From: Parvibaculum sp.
Lineage (GTDB): Bacteria; Pseudomonadota; Alphaproteobacteria; Parvibaculales; Parvibaculaceae
NCBI GenBank assembly: GCA_030645235.1
Contig: JAUSMV010000030.1
Span: 806,001 to 870,000, forward strand
DNA: 64,000 nucleotides
Reading direction: 5' to 3'
In this document: piece after piece, positions 19,223-27,833 of the stretch
Numbering within the stretch: position 1 is the stretch's first letter
Layout: the number at the start of each line of letters is the position of its first letter
Notes under the pieces: model-generated
What the model was told of the DNA's origin: nothing
What the model saw: only the letters and a program-made list of their open reading frames with translations
The model's database searches: none
Position numbers and translations under genes: made by a program

Positions 19223-20947
19223 ATGGGTGAGCGGACATTGATTGCGGGCGGGGCCGTGCTGACGATGAACCCGGCGCAACCGGCGGCAGAGGCCGTGCTG
19301 ATCGAAGACGGAATGTTGGTCGCCGTGGGCGATGCGTCAAACCTTGGCGACATGGCAGGCGCTGACGCCAAACGCATTGATCTGGGTGGGGCGACGCTGA
19401 TGCCGGGGATGATCGATGCCCATCCCCATCTTTTGCATTTCTCGTCACTCGCCATCGCGACGTGTCAGTTATTCGACGCACGCGACCATGCCGATATTGT
19501 CGCGCGCATCAAAAACCACTGCACGATATTGCCGCCCGGCCAATGGGCGATATGTTCGCCGGTGGGCGAGCCGCACTATTTCATCCGTCGGGGTTGGCGC
19601 GATCTGGCCGAAGGCGTTTTGCCGGACCGCTATGTGCTCGACGGTGCTGCCCCCGACCGGCCCGTCATTATTCAGGCGTGGGCGCCGGTGACGCCGAATA
19701 TTGCCGTACTCAACTCGGCTGGGCTCAAGGCCGTTGGTATTTCATCCCAAACGCCTGATCAGGTTGGCGGCGTGCGCATTGTCAAAGACAAGCGCGGCGA
19801 ACCGACCGGACATCTCGAAGGGCCCGTAAATAATTATTACTCCGACGACCCCTTCTGGCTGTCGATACTTGCGCATATCGGCGCGCCGCCGGACTGGCTG
19901 TGGGAAGCGGGCGCGCTGCACGGACTTGGCGCTTATAACGCACTTGGCGTAACGGCGGGATACGAGTCCCACGCGATGGAACCTGCGCATATCGATGCCT
20001 ATCGCAAAATTTGCAGCGATGGCCGCCTGACCATGCGCATCGCCGCCACAATGGATGCCACCGATCTGACATTCGATCCGACCAAGGTGCCCGATGAGGC
20101 GGCCGTGCTGGCACGGCTGGCGCTGGCGAAATCATGGGAAGACCGTACCGATACGCATTTCCGCTTTAACGGCATTACCCTGTCTCGCGGCGGGCCCTGC
20201 TGGCCCGGTTATCTGCGGCAGCACAAGGCCTATCCCGGGCCTGACGGGGTGATGACCAATGGCAAGACCTTTGTGCCGCGCGAAGTCGAACTGATCGTTC
20301 TGCGCTACTGCCTTGAACATGACCTGCGCTTCAACATGGTGCTTGGCGGTGACAAGGATGCGGATGAATTGCTGCAAAGCCTCGCCGAAACAACGGGCGG
20401 CATGGACACAGCGGCGCTCGACTGGGTGGTGCAGCACGTTCTGATGCTGACGGCTGAGCAATGCAAGCGTATCGTCGAGTTTGGCTTCCACGTCACCACG
20501 AGCCCCGGCTTTGTCTGGGGCAAGGGTGCGCTTTACCGCGAGAGGCTCGGAGTGGCGGCCCTCGACGATTTCGTGCCGGCGCGACGCCTGATTGAACTCG
20601 GTGCCAATCTCGCTTTCGGTTCGGACTGGGGACCGGATAATCCCTTTGAGCAGATGCAGATGGCCGAGACGCAGGCGTTCTGCACCCGTGGCATATGCAG
20701 CCACACGCCCGCCGAACATAGGGCGCGGCACCAAATGACGCGGATGCAATCGCTGAGTGCCTATACGCGCAATGCTGCACGCGTGATGCAGTGGGAAGGC
20801 ATCGGCGCGGTCAAGGCGGGCTATGCCGCTGATCTCATTGTGGTGGACGGCAATCCGCTGACCTGCCCCGTCGAGAGGCTCAGCGAATTGCAGGTACAAC
20901 TGACGCTGCTTGGCGGCAACCCGGTGTTTGACCGCGGCGTGATCTAG
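19223..20947 (+). CDS. Amidohydrolase family protein (YtcJ-like, metal-dependent hydrolase)
   Basis: A 574-residue amidohydrolase-superfamily enzyme. PGMIDAHPHLLHF near residue 60 gives the HxH metal pair, and later motifs include a His in GYESHAME, HVLMLTAEQ, and the catalytic Asp region FGSDWGPDNPFEQM. The final RVMQWEGIGAVKAGYAADLI element is typical. YtcJ-like members hydrolyse amides such as N-substituted formamides or cyclic imides; the substrate here is unknown. A strong ribosome site GGGGGAGG precedes the ATG at 19223. Regulation by the divergent TetR protein is likely. Its stop directly abuts that of gshA. Confidence 0.88.
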   Translation: MGERTLIAGGAVLTMNPAQPAAEAVLIEDGMLVAVGDASNLGDMAGADAKRIDLGGATLMPGMIDAHPHLLHFSSLAIATCQLFDARDHADIVARIKNHCTILPPGQWAICSPVGEPHYFIRRGWRDLAEGVLPDRYVLDGAAPDRPVIIQAWAPVTPNIAVLNSAGLKAVGISSQTPDQVGGVRIVKDKRGEPTGHLEGPVNNYYSDDPFWLSILAHIGAPPDWLWEAGALHGLGAYNALGVTAGYESHAMEPAHIDAYRKICSDGRLTMRIAATMDATDLTFDPTKVPDEAAVLARLALAKSWEDRTDTHFRFNGITLSRGGPCWPGYLRQHKAYPGPDGVMTNGKTFVPREVELIVLRYCLEHDLRFNMVLGGDKDADELLQSLAETTGGMDTAALDWVVQHVLMLTAEQCKRIVEFGFHVTTSPGFVWGKGALYRERLGVAALDDFVPARRLIELGANLAFGSDWGPDNPFEQMQMAETQAFCTRGICSHTPAEHRARHQMTRMQSLSAYTRNAARVMQWEGIGAVKAGYAADLIVVDGNPLTCPVERLSELQVQLTLLGGNPVFDRGVI

Positions 20948-22333
20948 TTAAAAGGCGAACTCCTGATACACGGGATCGACTTTGCCGTTCCAGCGGCCGT
21001 GATAGAGATCGAGCATCACGTCGGCGGGGGATTTGCCGGTTTTGACGACCTCTTCGACGGTGTGGAGGAAAATGGTTTCGTCTGATGAGCCTGCTCCGTC
21101 GCCGCGGGCGCGGGCTTTCAATCCGGCGCGCGAGATTTCGACGGCGCGACGGGCAACATCCAAGAGCGTGCCATTGCGGAAGGGGGTTTGCAGACCGTGT
21201 TTGGCCACGAGATCGCGCAAGCCCTGACGCTCGGCGTCCGTCCAGTCTTTGCAAAGATCCCACGCGGCATCGAGCGAGACCTGATCGTAGAGCAGTCCAA
21301 CCCAAAAGGCGGGCAGCGCGCAGATGCGCGCCCATGGGCCGCCGTCGGCACCGCGCATTTCCATGTAATTTTTGAGGCGCGCTTCGGGGAACAAGGTGGT
21401 GAGGTGATTGATCCAGTCGCCGCGTGTCGGTGTTTCGCCTTCGAGACCACGCAATTTTCCGACCATGAAATCGCGGAATGATTGGCCCGTCACATCATGA
21501 TAGCGGCCGTCGCGATAGACGAAATACATGGGCACATCGAGGGCGTAATCGACATATTGCTCGAAGCCGAAGCCGCTTTCAAAGATGAAGGGGATCATGC
21601 CGGTGCGGTTATTGTCGGTGTCGGTCCAGACGTGGCTGCGATAGGACTTGAAGCCGTTGGGGTGACCTTCCGTAAACGGAGAGTTCGCGAAGATCGCGGT
21701 GGCAATCGGCTGGAGCGCCACGGCGACGCGAAGCTTTTTCACCATGTCCGGCTCTGACGCGAAATCCAAATTCACCTGCACGGTGCAGGAGCGATACATC
21801 ATGTCGAGACCCATGGTCCCGACCTTCTGCATATATTCCGTCATGATTTTGTAGCGGCCCTTGGGCATCACGGGGATTTGGCGGCGTTGCCAGTCGGGCG
21901 TGAAGCCGAGGCCGAGAAAGCCCAAGCCCAACTCGTTGCCGAGTTCTTTGACTTGGGCAAGATGATCGTGCAATTCGGCGCAGGTCTGGTGCAGCGTTTC
22001 CAGCGGCGCGCCCGACAGCTCAAACTGACCACCCGGTTCCAATGAAATATTGCCGCCGCCTTTGGGGCTTTCCAGACCGATGATCGTCTGGCCTTCAAGC
22101 ACGGGGATCCAGCCGAAACGCGTAAGACCTTCGAGCATGGCGCGAATGCCCTTGCCGCCTTTATCGATGGCGTCGCCATAGGGCACAGGTGAATGGTCGG
22201 CCATGTGGAAAGGGAATTTCTCGTGTTCGGTGCCGATGCGCCAATCACTCTTGGGCTTTGAGCCGCGCTCCAGCGCCGCCACAAGATCATCACGATTGGT
22301 TACAGGCTCAGGCCCGGCAACGAGTACGCTCAT
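20948..22333 (-). CDS. gshA: Glutamate-cysteine ligase, plant/alphaproteobacterial type
   Basis: Joins glutamate and cysteine with ATP, the first step of glutathione synthesis. The 461-residue protein is of the GCS2 class shared by plants and alphaproteobacteria, not the enterobacterial GshA. Signatures include [42 protein letters not shown] and [20 protein letters not shown]. In relatives gshA follows rsmE; here an NQO-like gene lies between. No gshB is in the window. GGGGG precedes the ATG. Confidence 0.95.
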   Translation of the reverse strand: MSVLVAGPEPVTNRDDLVAALERGSKPKSDWRIGTEHEKFPFHMADHSPVPYGDAIDKGGKGIRAMLEGLTRFGWIPVLEGQTIIGLESPKGGGNISLEPGGQFELSGAPLETLHQTCAELHDHLAQVKELGNELGLGFLGLGFTPDWQRRQIPVMPKGRYKIMTEYMQKVGTMGLDMMYRSCTVQVNLDFASEPDMVKKLRVAVALQPIATAIFANSPFTEGHPNGFKSYRSHVWTDTDNNRTGMIPFIFESGFGFEQYVDYALDVPMYFVYRDGRYHDVTGQSFRDFMVGKLRGLEGETPTRGDWINHLTTLFPEARLKNYMEMRGADGGPWARICALPAFWVGLLYDQVSLDAAWDLCKDWTDAERQGLRDLVAKHGLQTPFRNGTLLDVARRAVEISRAGLKARARGDGAGSSDETIFLHTVEEVVKTGKSPADVMLDLYHGRWNGKVDPVYQEFAF

Positions 22334-22461
22334 GGACGAGCCCCCTTAAATTTATTCTAAAGCCGTGTCGTTATGGGCGCGGCTCACCCTGCCCGGCTCT
22401 TTAGCATCGGAAAGATGTAGGAGCGCAAATCGTCTCTGACAAGCGGTAAAGCGAGGTCGAA

Positions 22462-23052
22462 TTAGGTCAGGCGAGCGAAACGCTGTTCGACTTTTTGCAA
22501 ATGGCGGGCGAGCGCGGATTTCTCCGCCCGATCCATGTTGAATTTGGCGAGCCATATTTTACGGGCGCGGCGTGCGCAAAGAGCGCCGATGCCACGCATC
22601 AGGATGCGCCGGTGCGGCTCGCCGACATATTTGGCAAACCACCATGGCGAGCCACAACTGGTCACGCCCGCGATGAGGCGGATATGAGTGAGGCCGGGAC
22701 GGATCACGCCGCCTCGGGTGTCAATGGTAAAGGCGACGCCGGGGGCAAGCGTGCGGTCGAGCCAGCCTTTGAGAATAGCTGGCAACCCGTACCACCATGT
22801 CGGGAATACGAAGACGAGGCCTTCGGCCCAGCGGATCAAGGCAATGTGTTCTGCAACCGTGATTTGATTTTGACTTTCATCCTCATAGACACGGTGCTCC
22901 TGCGCGCTCAATCGAGGGTCAAAATTTTGTGCGTAGAGATCAATGACGCGGGTCTCGTGATGGCTTTGGGCAAGACCTGCAAGCACCGCATCGCGCAGGG
23001 CGGCGACATAGCTCGTTTCTATCGGATGGGCATAGACGACGAGGACGCGCAT
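22462..23052 (-). CDS. NAD(P)H dehydrogenase (quinone)-like flavoprotein
   Basis: A 196-residue flavodoxin-fold protein of the NQO1/MdaB group. The N-terminal MRVLVVYAHPIETSYVAALR is the phosphate-binding strand-loop. LVFVFPTWWYGLPAILKGW is the characteristic W-W-Y-G-x-P-A-x-L-K-G-W segment around the flavin. It probably reduces quinones by two electrons with FAD or FMN. I use the ATG at 23052, with GAGG five bases upstream; it begins 8 bases after the rsmE stop, so the two are likely cotranscribed. Confidence 0.88.
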   Translation of the reverse strand: MRVLVVYAHPIETSYVAALRDAVLAGLAQSHHETRVIDLYAQNFDPRLSAQEHRVYEDESQNQITVAEHIALIRWAEGLVFVFPTWWYGLPAILKGWLDRTLAPGVAFTIDTRGGVIRPGLTHIRLIAGVTSCGSPWWFAKYVGEPHRRILMRGIGALCARRARKIWLAKFNMDRAEKSALARHLQKVEQRFARLT

Positions 23053-23059
23053 GAGTGCC

Positions 23060-23845
23060 TCACCAATCGCCGAGGACGAGTTGAACGGCGGCGAGCGCGG
23101 CGATGGCCGCTGTGTCGGCGCGCATGATACGCGGACCGAGCGAGAGCGCATGTGTGTCGGTGCGTTTCAGAAGGGCTGCGCGTTCCTGCGGGTCGAAGCC
23201 GCCTTCGGGACCAACGAGGAGCGCGAAAGGCGTGCCGCGCGGATGCGCCTTGGCGATGGTTTCAAGATTGGTGAGTGCGCCGCCGGGAGGTGCTGCCTCA
23301 TTGCAAAAGAGGATTTGGCGCGCGGGATTGTTGGCCGTCCAGTGATCTAGAAGGTGGGTGAGCTTTTCGGCTTCGCGCACTTCAGGCACGCAGACGAGGC
23401 CGCATTGCTCTGCGGCTTCGATGACGTTGGCGGCCAGCCGCTCGTCTTTGATGCGGGAGACGATGGTGCGGCGCGTCAGGACCGGCTGGATGACGGCGGC
23501 ACCCATTTCGGTCGCCTTTTGCGCGATGAAATCGAGACGGGCTTTTTTCACGGGTGCGAAGAGGAGCCAGATGTCAGGGAGCGGCTCGTGAGGGCGGGTC
23601 TGCGCGACTAGGCTTACGGAGGCTGATTTGCGCGAGGCCTCCGTGATCTCACCCGCCCATTCGCCGTCGCGACCATTGAACAAGAGCACGCGGGCGCCAA
23701 TGCCCATGCGGATCACATTCACCAGATAATGCGACTGGTCCTTGTCGAGCGTGAGGTCAGCGCCCGCCGCGAGGTCCGCTTCGACATAGAGGCGCGCCTT
23801 GCCCGACGCGCAGCGGAGGTTGTCGTCTTCATTATCGTCACTCAT
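23060..23845 (-). CDS. rsmE: 16S rRNA (uracil-1498-N3)-methyltransferase
   Basis: Methylates U1498 of 16S rRNA with S-adenosylmethionine. The 261-residue SPOUT-fold protein has the C-terminal knot motifs LLVGPEGGFDPQERA and LGPRIMRADTAAIAALA, diagnostic for RsmE. The N-terminal PUA-like part contains HYLVNVIRMGIGARVLLFNG. The neighbours gshA (same strand, downstream) and ubiA (divergent) match the usual alphaproteobacterial order. Confidence 0.95.
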   Translation of the reverse strand: MSDDNEDDNLRCASGKARLYVEADLAAGADLTLDKDQSHYLVNVIRMGIGARVLLFNGRDGEWAGEITEASRKSASVSLVAQTRPHEPLPDIWLLFAPVKKARLDFIAQKATEMGAAVIQPVLTRRTIVSRIKDERLAANVIEAAEQCGLVCVPEVREAEKLTHLLDHWTANNPARQILFCNEAAPPGGALTNLETIAKAHPRGTPFALLVGPEGGFDPQERAALLKRTDTHALSLGPRIMRADTAAIAALAAVQLVLGDW

Positions 23846-23862
23846 AGTTCTGCTTCCAATTT

Positions 23863-23945
23863 CGTCATTGCGAGCGTAAGCGAAGCAATCCAGTCTTTAC
23901 GCCGCCGAATGGATTACCGCGTCGCTTGCGCTCCTCGCAATGACG
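23863..23945. repeat. Palindromic intergenic repeat (family A), full copy
   Basis: An 83-base imperfect palindrome. CGTCATTGCGAGCGTAAGCG on the left answers CGCTTGCGCTCCTCGCAATG plus ACG on the right, with GCAATCCA/TGGATTACC inside. It fills the divergent gap between rsmE and the NUDIX gene. A half copy lies at 15827-15861. Confidence 0.85.
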
Positions 23946-23966
23946 GGATCAATGACGGGACTATAT

Positions 23967-24464
23967 ATGCAGACGAGAAAGACCGCACGTGCGCTGCTGT
24001 TCGACAAGGACGGTCGGTTGCTGCTAGTCAAAATGCATGATCCGAATGTCGCGGGCGTGGATGGCAAGGTGCTGGAACGCGCCTATTGGGTCACGATCGG
24101 CGGCGAGATCGACGCGGGCGAGACGATTGAGGCGGCTGTGTTGCGCGAGATTGCCGAGGAGACGGGGCTGACCGGCGTGACGCTCGGGCCTGCAGTTTGG
24201 TATACTGAGCATGTGCTGAATGTGCGGGGCGAGGCACGGCTCTTTCAGGAGACGTTTGTGGTCGCGCATACGGACACTACAGACCTCACGCGCGAAGGCT
24301 GGACCGACGAAGAAGCCGAGGTCATTCAGCATTTGAAGTGGTGGGATATTGATGAGCTTTTTGCGAGCACAGATCTTTTCTTTCCGTCCTCGCTGAAAGA
24401 AAATCTGCTACCCATCGTGGAAGACGGGATTTTTCCCGCCGTTGTTCTGACGATAGAGCCATAA
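23967..24464 (+). CDS. NUDIX hydrolase
   Basis: A 165-residue NUDIX-domain protein. The box GGEIDAGETIEAAVLREIAE followed by ETGL fits G-x5-E-x7-REUxEExGU with all key glutamates. The family cleaves nucleoside diphosphates linked to another moiety, using Mg. The substrate cannot be read from sequence. I use the ATG at 23967 (MQTRKTARALLF), because upstream in-frame ATGs lie at the end of the palindromic repeat. It ends 3 bases before ubiA, so the two are coupled. Confidence 0.92.
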   Translation: MQTRKTARALLFDKDGRLLLVKMHDPNVAGVDGKVLERAYWVTIGGEIDAGETIEAAVLREIAEETGLTGVTLGPAVWYTEHVLNVRGEARLFQETFVVAHTDTTDLTREGWTDEEAEVIQHLKWWDIDELFASTDLFFPSSLKENLLPIVEDGIFPAVVLTIEP

Positions 24465-24467
24465 CGC

Positions 24468-25376
24468 ATGAGCGAGACGATTGCCGATGCTGCGCCGACA
24501 AACTGGGTGGACCGCCATGCGCCCCAATTCGCGCGGCCCTATCTGAAACTCGCCCGCGCTGACCGGCCTATCGGCACATGGTTGTTGCTCTGGCCCTGCC
24601 TCTGGTCGATTGCGCTCGCCGCCAATGATCTCTCTGTCATTTGGCTGATGCTGCTCTTCGCTGTCGGCGCTGTCGTCATGCGCGGCGCGGGCTGCACGTT
24701 CAATGATATTGTGGACCGCGATTTCGACGCGCAAGTGGAGCGCACAAAGGGACGGCCTTTGCCGAGCGGCGCGGTCACGGTCACGCAGGCTTTTGTGTTT
24801 CTCGTTGCGCAGTTGCTTGCCGGACTTGGTATTTTATTGTCATTGAACGGCACGGCGATTGCGCTCGGGTTTGCCTCTGTGCTGCTCATCGCCGTCTATC
24901 CGTTTATGAAGCGCATCACCTATTGGCCGCAGATTGTTTTGGGGCTTGTCTTCAACTGGGGCGCGCTGATGGGCTATGCGGCGGTGCGTGGTCCGCTCGA
25001 CTGGCCGCCGATCCTTCTTTATGCCGGTGCGATTTTCTGGACCATCGGCTATGACACAATCTATGCGCATCAGGACAAGGATGATGATGCGCTGATCGGC
25101 GTCAAATCATCGGCGCTGAAACTCGGCGACAAGACCGGCGCTGCGCTGTGGGGATTTTATGCCGCGATGATCGCGGCGCTTCTCAGCGTCGGATATATGA
25201 GCCATATGGGCTTTTTGTATTATGCCGGTGTGGCGGCGGCAGCGGCGCATCTTGTCTGGCAGATCCGCTCGCTTGATATTGGTGATGAAGAAAAATGCCT
25301 CAGGCTCTTCCGGTCGAACCGCGAGTTCGGTTTGATTGTGTTTGTCGCGATTGTGACCGGAAAGCTCGTCGCCTAA
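24468..25376 (+). CDS. ubiA: 4-hydroxybenzoate polyprenyltransferase
   Basis: Attaches the polyprenyl tail to 4-hydroxybenzoate in ubiquinone synthesis, in the inner membrane. The 302-residue protein has about eight hydrophobic helices. The first Asp-rich motif NDIVDRDFD is at residues 79-87, followed by KGRPLPSG. The second is YDTIYAHQDKDDD in the GYDTIYA context typical of UbiA rather than CtaB. UbiD, a later step of the same pathway, is encoded at 43277-44809. Its end overlaps the convergent MFS gene by four bases. Confidence 0.96.
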   Translation: MSETIADAAPTNWVDRHAPQFARPYLKLARADRPIGTWLLLWPCLWSIALAANDLSVIWLMLLFAVGAVVMRGAGCTFNDIVDRDFDAQVERTKGRPLPSGAVTVTQAFVFLVAQLLAGLGILLSLNGTAIALGFASVLLIAVYPFMKRITYWPQIVLGLVFNWGALMGYAAVRGPLDWPPILLYAGAIFWTIGYDTIYAHQDKDDDALIGVKSSALKLGDKTGAALWGFYAAMIAALLSVGYMSHMGFLYYAGVAAAAAHLVWQIRSLDIGDEEKCLRLFRSNREFGLIVFVAIVTGKLVA

Positions 25377-26626
25377 TCGGGCGTCACGTCCATCAAGCGG
25401 TCCACTTTGCGCAACGCCGGGAAGAGCCACATCCAGAGTGCGACGATGCCGATGGTTCCCAAGCCGCCGACAACGACGGACGGCACGGTGCCGATCAATC
25501 CTGCCATGACGCCGCTTTCGAATTCGCCGAGCTCGTTTGACGCGCTGATGAAGAGCATATCGACCGCGCTTACACGGCCGAGCATTTCAGGTGGTGTCGC
25601 CAGCGGAATAAGCGTCGAGCGCACATAGACGCTCACCATATCGGCCCCGCCCATGATGAGGAGTGCGCTGAATGAGAGCATGAAATTTTCAGAGAGGCCA
25701 AAGACGATGGTGGCGACGCCGAAGATCGCGACGCAGGCAAACATGATGTAACCTGTGTGGCGCTGCATAGGCATGGCGATGAGCAGGAAGTTTATGAGCA
25801 CCGCACCGAGCGCGGGGCCGGAGCGCAACAGCCCTAAGCCTTCAGGCCCGACATGCAAAATGTCGGCGGCGAAAATCGGCAACATGGCGGTCGCACCGCC
25901 AAGGAGCACGGCAAAGAGATCGAGCGAGACAGCGCCCAAGACGATGGGCTTGCGGAAGATATAGCGCAGTCCCGCTGTGACGCGGCCGAAGGCGGAGAGC
26001 GTCGGATCGGCGGGCGCGATGACGCTGCGGGTGCGGATGGCAAAGAAAGCAAAGGCCACCAACAGAAAGAGTACAAGGCAGACGCCATAGGCGACGAGCG
26101 GACCGGCCACATAGATGAAACCGCCGACAGCGGGGCCGCCGATGGTGGCGACCTGAAAGGCGGACGATGACACAGCGATGCCGCGCGGAAGCTGCGCTTT
26201 TGACACAAGCAGCGGCACATAGGCGCGCGTGGCGGGGGCTGAGAAGGCACGCGCGGCACCGAAGACGACGAGAGCGAGATAAATCGGCCAGATCGCATGT
26301 TCGACAATGCCGGTCCATGTGAAGAGCGCCAGCAGCGCGACGGAGACGGCCTGCACGAGATAGCTCAGGAAGGCGATGACGCGACGGTCCACACGGTCGG
26401 CAATGTCGCCTGCGGGGAGCAACAGAATGACCATGGGCAGGAATTGTGCGAGGCCGACAAAGCCCAGAGCCATCGGGCTTTTGGTGATTTCATAGACCTG
26501 CCAGCCAATGGCCACGGACTGGATTTGCGTCGCTACCGAACCAAAGAAGCGACCTGTAAGGAAAAGGCGGAAATCGCGGAGGTTTAAGAGGCTCGCCAGC
26601 GTGACGGTTTCAGATTGTGCGATCAT
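25373..26626 (-). CDS. MFS transporter, EntS-like (MFS_3 group)
   Basis: A 417-residue inner-membrane carrier with twelve hydrophobic segments. It begins LLNLRDFRLFLTGRFFGSVATQIQ..., and the inter-helix loop GDIADRVDRRVI is the conserved G-x3-D-R-x-x-R/K-R motif. The subgroup includes enterobactin exporter EntS and putative drug exporters. The substrate is unknown. Its stop overlaps that of ubiA. The 196 bases upstream are shared with the small gene at 26823. Confidence 0.9.
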   Translation of the reverse strand: MIAQSETVTLASLLNLRDFRLFLTGRFFGSVATQIQSVAIGWQVYEITKSPMALGFVGLAQFLPMVILLLPAGDIADRVDRRVIAFLSYLVQAVSVALLALFTWTGIVEHAIWPIYLALVVFGAARAFSAPATRAYVPLLVSKAQLPRGIAVSSSAFQVATIGGPAVGGFIYVAGPLVAYGVCLVLFLLVAFAFFAIRTRSVIAPADPTLSAFGRVTAGLRYIFRKPIVLGAVSLDLFAVLLGGATAMLPIFAADILHVGPEGLGLLRSGPALGAVLINFLLIAMPMQRHTGYIMFACVAIFGVATIVFGLSENFMLSFSALLIMGGADMVSVYVRSTLIPLATPPEMLGRVSAVDMLFISASNELGEFESGVMAGLIGTVPSVVVGGLGTIGIVALWMWLFPALRKVDRLMDVTPD

Positions 26627-26738
26627 TCGGTTTGTTTTCTGAGGCTGCCGAGCGGGGGCACAAGGTAGCCGCGTTCGGGGGCGGAAAGGAATGGGAGAAA
26701 GACTCGCCGGAATGCAAAAATGACGCAGGTGTCATTCA

Positions 26739-26766
26739 TTGAAGTTTCAGCGCACTGCATTATATT
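26739..26766 (+). promoter_or_regulatory. Probable sigma-70-type promoter of the 63-residue gene
   Basis: TTGAAG (26739-26744) and TATATT (26761-26766) are separated by 16 bases, giving a start near 26773 and a leader of about 50 bases. It lies in the 196-base gap upstream of the small gene and is one of the clearest promoter matches in the window. Confidence 0.6.
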
Positions 26767-26822
26767 TGCTGCATCGCAACATTAATGCTTCACGCCCCAA
26801 GACCCGATGAAAGGACATTTCC

Positions 26823-27014
26823 ATGTTCAAGAATCCGAAATTCAATGAATGGCTCAGCGCCGCTGCCACCGCTATCGGCTCTCAGATCGGTGTGACGCGC
26901 TTCAATGAGATGCCGGCCCGTCAGGCGCAGTTCGTTCAGGATGCTCTGATCAGCAGCACCAAGGAACCCGTGCAGCTCGATTTCATCGAGGTTTTCAAAG
27001 CCGCCGCCGATTAA
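26823..27014 (+). CDS. Small hypothetical protein, 63 residues
   Basis: Unrecognised family. AAGGA lies seven bases before the ATG. The product is MFKNPKFNEWLSAAATAIGS then a mixed hydrophilic tail. It has no membrane helix, cysteine or obvious binding motif. It may form two amphipathic helices (about 7-20 and 30-42). The gene stands alone, with its own promoter (26739-26766) and a strong terminator (27036-27071), which suggests independent and perhaps high expression. It could be a conserved alphaproteobacterial small protein of unknown role. Confidence 0.75.
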   Translation: MFKNPKFNEWLSAAATAIGSQIGVTRFNEMPARQAQFVQDALISSTKEPVQLDFIEVFKAAAD

Positions 27015-27035
27015 TCTCTGCTGAATACAAAAACA

Positions 27036-27071
27036 GAACGCCGGTTCATTTGTTTGACCGGCGTTCTTTTT
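27036..27071 (+). terminator. Rho-independent terminator after the 63-residue gene
   Basis: GAACGCCGGT (27036-27045) pairs perfectly with ACCGGCGTTC (27057-27066), with an 11-base loop and a run of five T. It begins 21 bases after the stop codon. Confidence 0.93.
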
Positions 27072-27126
27072 GCAGTTGCGAGAAACCTATATTCATTCTT
27101 TCGGGAGCAACCGCTTGACGCGATGA

Positions 27127-27142
27127 GTGAACTCATGTTCAC
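27127..27142. promoter_or_regulatory. Operator-like palindrome, upstream copy
   Basis: GTGAAC-TCAT-GTTCAC is a perfect inverted repeat with 6-base arms, 44 bases before the TetR start codon. Its core, TGAAC-N4-GTTCA, recurs 40 bases downstream. TetR regulators of fatty-acid desaturase genes (DesT/FabR type) bind similar palindromes. Confidence 0.7.
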
Positions 27143-27167
27143 CTTCAAAGCATGAGATTCCCTTGAT

Positions 27168-27181
27168 TGAACAGAGGTTCA
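27168..27181. promoter_or_regulatory. Operator-like palindrome, downstream copy, overlapping the ribosome site
   Basis: TGAAC-AGAG-GTTCA shares the core and spacer length of the palindrome at 27127-27142. The AGAGG ribosome site at 27173-27177 lies inside it, so protein binding here would sit over the translation start region of the TetR gene. Confidence 0.65.
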
Positions 27182-27185
27182 TGCT

Positions 27186-27833
27186 TTGGCTTATCGTCGG
27201 ACTGATACGGTTTCTGCCCGTCTCGCGGATAATCGCCGCGCCATATTGAATGCCGCGCGCGATCTGGTGGCTCAAGGCGGCTTTGCGGCGGCGCAGATGA
27301 CGGAAGTGGCGCGCAAGGCGGGCGTCGCCACCGGCACGCTTTATCGCTACTTCCCTTCCAAAGAAGAGCTTTGCCGTCAGGTCTTTCGCGAAGTCTCGGC
27401 GCGCGAAATGAATGTCCTCGCGGGTATCGCCGCTGAGAACCGGCCCGCGCTTGACCGGTTGCATGATGTGCTGACGACCTTTGCGAGCCGCGCCGTTGGC
27501 GGACGACGTCTTGCTTATGCGTTGCTCGCCGAACCTGTGGATGATGGTCTTACCGAAGAGCGCACGCGCTTTCGTCGTGTGCATGGCGATATTTTTGCGG
27601 GTCTCCTCGAAGATGCGATGGCCGAAGGCGTGATTGCGCCGCTCAATGCGCGCGTCACGGCGGCCTGCATTTCAGGTGCAATCCCGACCGCACTGATCGG
27701 TCCGCTGGCACCTGAAAGTCATGAGCTTGAAGAAGCGGGCGCGCATGTTGTGGACGATATTGTGCAGTTCTGCCTTGCCGCCGTTCTCGGCGCGGGCACA
27801 AAATATGAAGTCGAACAGAGGATCAGCGCATGA
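27186..27833 (+). CDS. TetR family regulator, desaturase-linked
   Basis: A 215-residue regulator with the helix-turn-helix at about residues 28-55 (MTEVARKAGVATGTLYRYFPSKEEL). The start is a TTG at 27186 with AGAGG eight bases upstream; the nearby ATG at 27181 is out of frame. Its stop overlaps the desaturase start (ATGA), so the two are translationally coupled. Two matching palindromes lie upstream. By analogy with DesT of Pseudomonas, it probably senses acyl-CoA and adjusts desaturase expression while repressing itself. That role is inference from context. Confidence 0.9.
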   Translation: MAYRRTDTVSARLADNRRAILNAARDLVAQGGFAAAQMTEVARKAGVATGTLYRYFPSKEELCRQVFREVSAREMNVLAGIAAENRPALDRLHDVLTTFASRAVGGRRLAYALLAEPVDDGLTEERTRFRRVHGDIFAGLLEDAMAEGVIAPLNARVTAACISGAIPTALIGPLAPESHELEEAGAHVVDDIVQFCLAAVLGAGTKYEVEQRISA

